From: Candidatus Woesearchaeota archaeon CG10_big_fil_rev_8_21_14_0_10_32_9 | GTDB lineage: Archaea > Nanobdellota > Nanobdellia > Woesearchaeales > 21-14-0-10-32-9 | Direction: 5' to 3' | Length of the DNA: 6,046 nucleotides | Assembly: GCA_002762915.1 (NCBI GenBank) | Contig: PCYF01000010.1 | Coordinates: forward strand, 8,635-14,680 | In this document: positions 5,610 through 6,046 of the stretch, in pieces | How positions within the stretch are numbered: position 1 is the first letter of the stretch | Layout: each line of letters begins with the position of its first letter | Position numbers and translations under genes: made by a program | The notes under the pieces: generated by a model | Told to the model about the DNA's origin: nothing | Seen by the model: the letters and a program-made list of their open reading frames with translations, nothing else | Database searches by the model: none

Positions 5610-5939
5610 TTATAGCGGCCCAATAACTGTTGGCAAAACTAAACTAACAATTGTTGCAAATATCCATATGATTACTGCTATAACAAAAGCTTTCAACCAA
5701 CCAATCTTATACAGACTACCAAGAGCAATAAGCCATGTTAATCCTCCAACCAAAGCGGCAATCCAACCAACACCTATGAAATACGAAACTAGTGCAAATA
5801 TTATTGCACCAATAAATGCAGCAAATACTGCTGTGCCGAATCCCTCCTTCTCCCCTAACATTTTCGCAGCTAAATAAATAATGACTGCAGATATTACTAA
5901 GCTTATCAAAAATCCTATTAATATTCCTATAACCGCCAT
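5610..5939 (-). CDS. Hypothetical multi-pass membrane protein, 109 aa
   Basis: The protein is almost wholly hydrophobic, with about four membrane helices: residues 2-25, 33-54, 56-76 and 82-105. A short charged loop, KMLGEKEGFG, lies between helices 1 and 2 (about 26-35). Repeated glycines (GVGWIAALVGG) and an aromatic pattern suggest a compact helical bundle. I recognise no family and see no catalytic motif. Similar small unassigned membrane proteins occur in archaeal genomes. A TTG at 5945 could add two residues, but GGGGGG (5948-5953) lies 8 nt before the ATG at 5939, so that start is preferred. It is the first complete gene of the cluster and starts 43 nt after the stop of the partial ORF at the right edge. 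Confidence 0.75.
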   Translation of the reverse strand: MAVIGILIGFLISLVISAVIIYLAAKMLGEKEGFGTAVFAAFIGAIIFALVSYFIGVGWIAALVGGLTWLIALGSLYKIGWLKAFVIAVIIWIFATIVSLVLPTVIGPL

Positions 5940-5947
5940 AAACAATT

Positions 5948-5953
5948 CCCCCC
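5948..5953 (-). promoter_or_regulatory. Ribosome binding site GGGGGG of the 109-aa gene
   Basis: A run of six G on the minus strand lies 8 nt before the ATG at 5939. It favours that start over the TTG at 5945. G-run sites like this recur in the window, for example before the 32-aa gene. Confidence 0.5.
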
Positions 5954-5976
5954 ATCATACTTTTAATTTATCGTGT

Positions 5977-5993
5977 GCTCTTTTAAGAAGAGC
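5977..5993 (-). terminator. Hairpin over the stop codon of the right-edge ORF
   Basis: A perfect 6-bp inverted repeat (gctctt at 5977-5982, aagagc at 5988-5993) with a 5-nt loop containing the TAA stop complement. No T-run follows on the transcribed strand (ACACGATAAATT), so a classical intrinsic terminator is doubtful. It may be an RNA stability element or chance. Confidence 0.3.
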
Positions 5994-6046
5994 TAAATTT
6001 ATGTTTACGCGCCTGATCAATCCAATTCTTCACCAAATCATGACCC
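5983..6046 (-). CDS. C-terminal end of an upstream gene (partial)
   Basis: The only open minus-strand frame at the right edge gives GHDLVKNWIDQARKHKFSSS and then TAA. The WIDQARKHKFS helix resembles the short helical tails (…YIxxARxxGFS…) common at the ends of archaeal membrane and regulatory proteins, but 20 residues do not allow a family call. The start lies outside the window. It would be the gene before the 109-aa membrane protein, 43 nt away. Confidence 0.4.
   Translation of the reverse strand, partial: GHDLVKNWIDQARKHKFSSS

Noticed and set aside
5438..5626. 62-aa plus-strand ORF
   Set aside because: Phe/Leu-rich translation of A-rich minus-strand sequence, no ribosome site, and opposite to the 46-aa ORF.
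5668..5958. Other frames over the 109-aa membrane gene (plus 5668-5877, minus 5716-5958)
   Set aside because: They overlap a well-formed multi-helix protein with a good ribosome site; their products lack coherent domains and one starts at the ribosome site itself.
1..6046. CRISPR array, insertion sequence, tRNA or rRNA
   Set aside because: No spaced repeats, terminal inverted repeats, transposase or recognisable RNA-gene signatures were seen on either strand by eye.

Overview
This is an AT-rich window (roughly 30% G+C by eye, not computed). Every supportable gene lies on the minus strand, so transcription runs from the right edge to the left. The genes suggest a small-genome archaeon, possibly of the DPANN/Woesearchaeota kind. 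The evidence is a consensus-like archaeal TATA box (TTTATATA) before the leftmost gene, GGTG- and GGAGG-type ribosome binding sites, and the mix of a DUF4382 lipoprotein, an AI-2E family permease, a stand-alone PLDc_N membrane protein and short hypothetical membrane proteins. A low-GC bacterium is not excluded, because no rRNA, tRNA or taxon-specific marker is present.

Layout in transcription order: (1) the possible last 20 codons of a gene entering from the right edge, with a small hairpin over its stop; (2) a 109-aa multi-pass membrane protein; (3) an unannotated-looking 46-aa ORF ending 22 nt before (4) a DUF4382 lipoprotein; (5) a PLDc_N three-helix membrane protein; (6) a 32-aa single-helix microprotein; (7) an unrecognised 174-aa soluble basic protein; (8) a two-helix YqjE/holin-III-like protein; (9) a DUF883 (YqjD/ElaB)-like tail-anchored protein; (10) an OB-fold-like lipoprotein; (11) an AI-2E family transporter. 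After a 255-nt gap comes (12) a 362-aa protein with its own TATA box, which I read as a degenerate tandem duplication of a NMN-adenylyltransferase-like fold.

Genes 2 to 11 are separated by about 5 to 78 nt and are almost all membrane proteins, lipoproteins or membrane-anchored. They look like one or two co-transcribed envelope clusters. In bacteria the DUF883/YqjE pair is linked to stress and stationary phase; an envelope-stress role here is inference only.

Several apparent long ORFs begin at upstream GTG or TTG codons. I moved those starts to downstream ATG codons with a clear ribosome binding site. No mobile element, CRISPR array, tRNA, rRNA or long repeat was seen.
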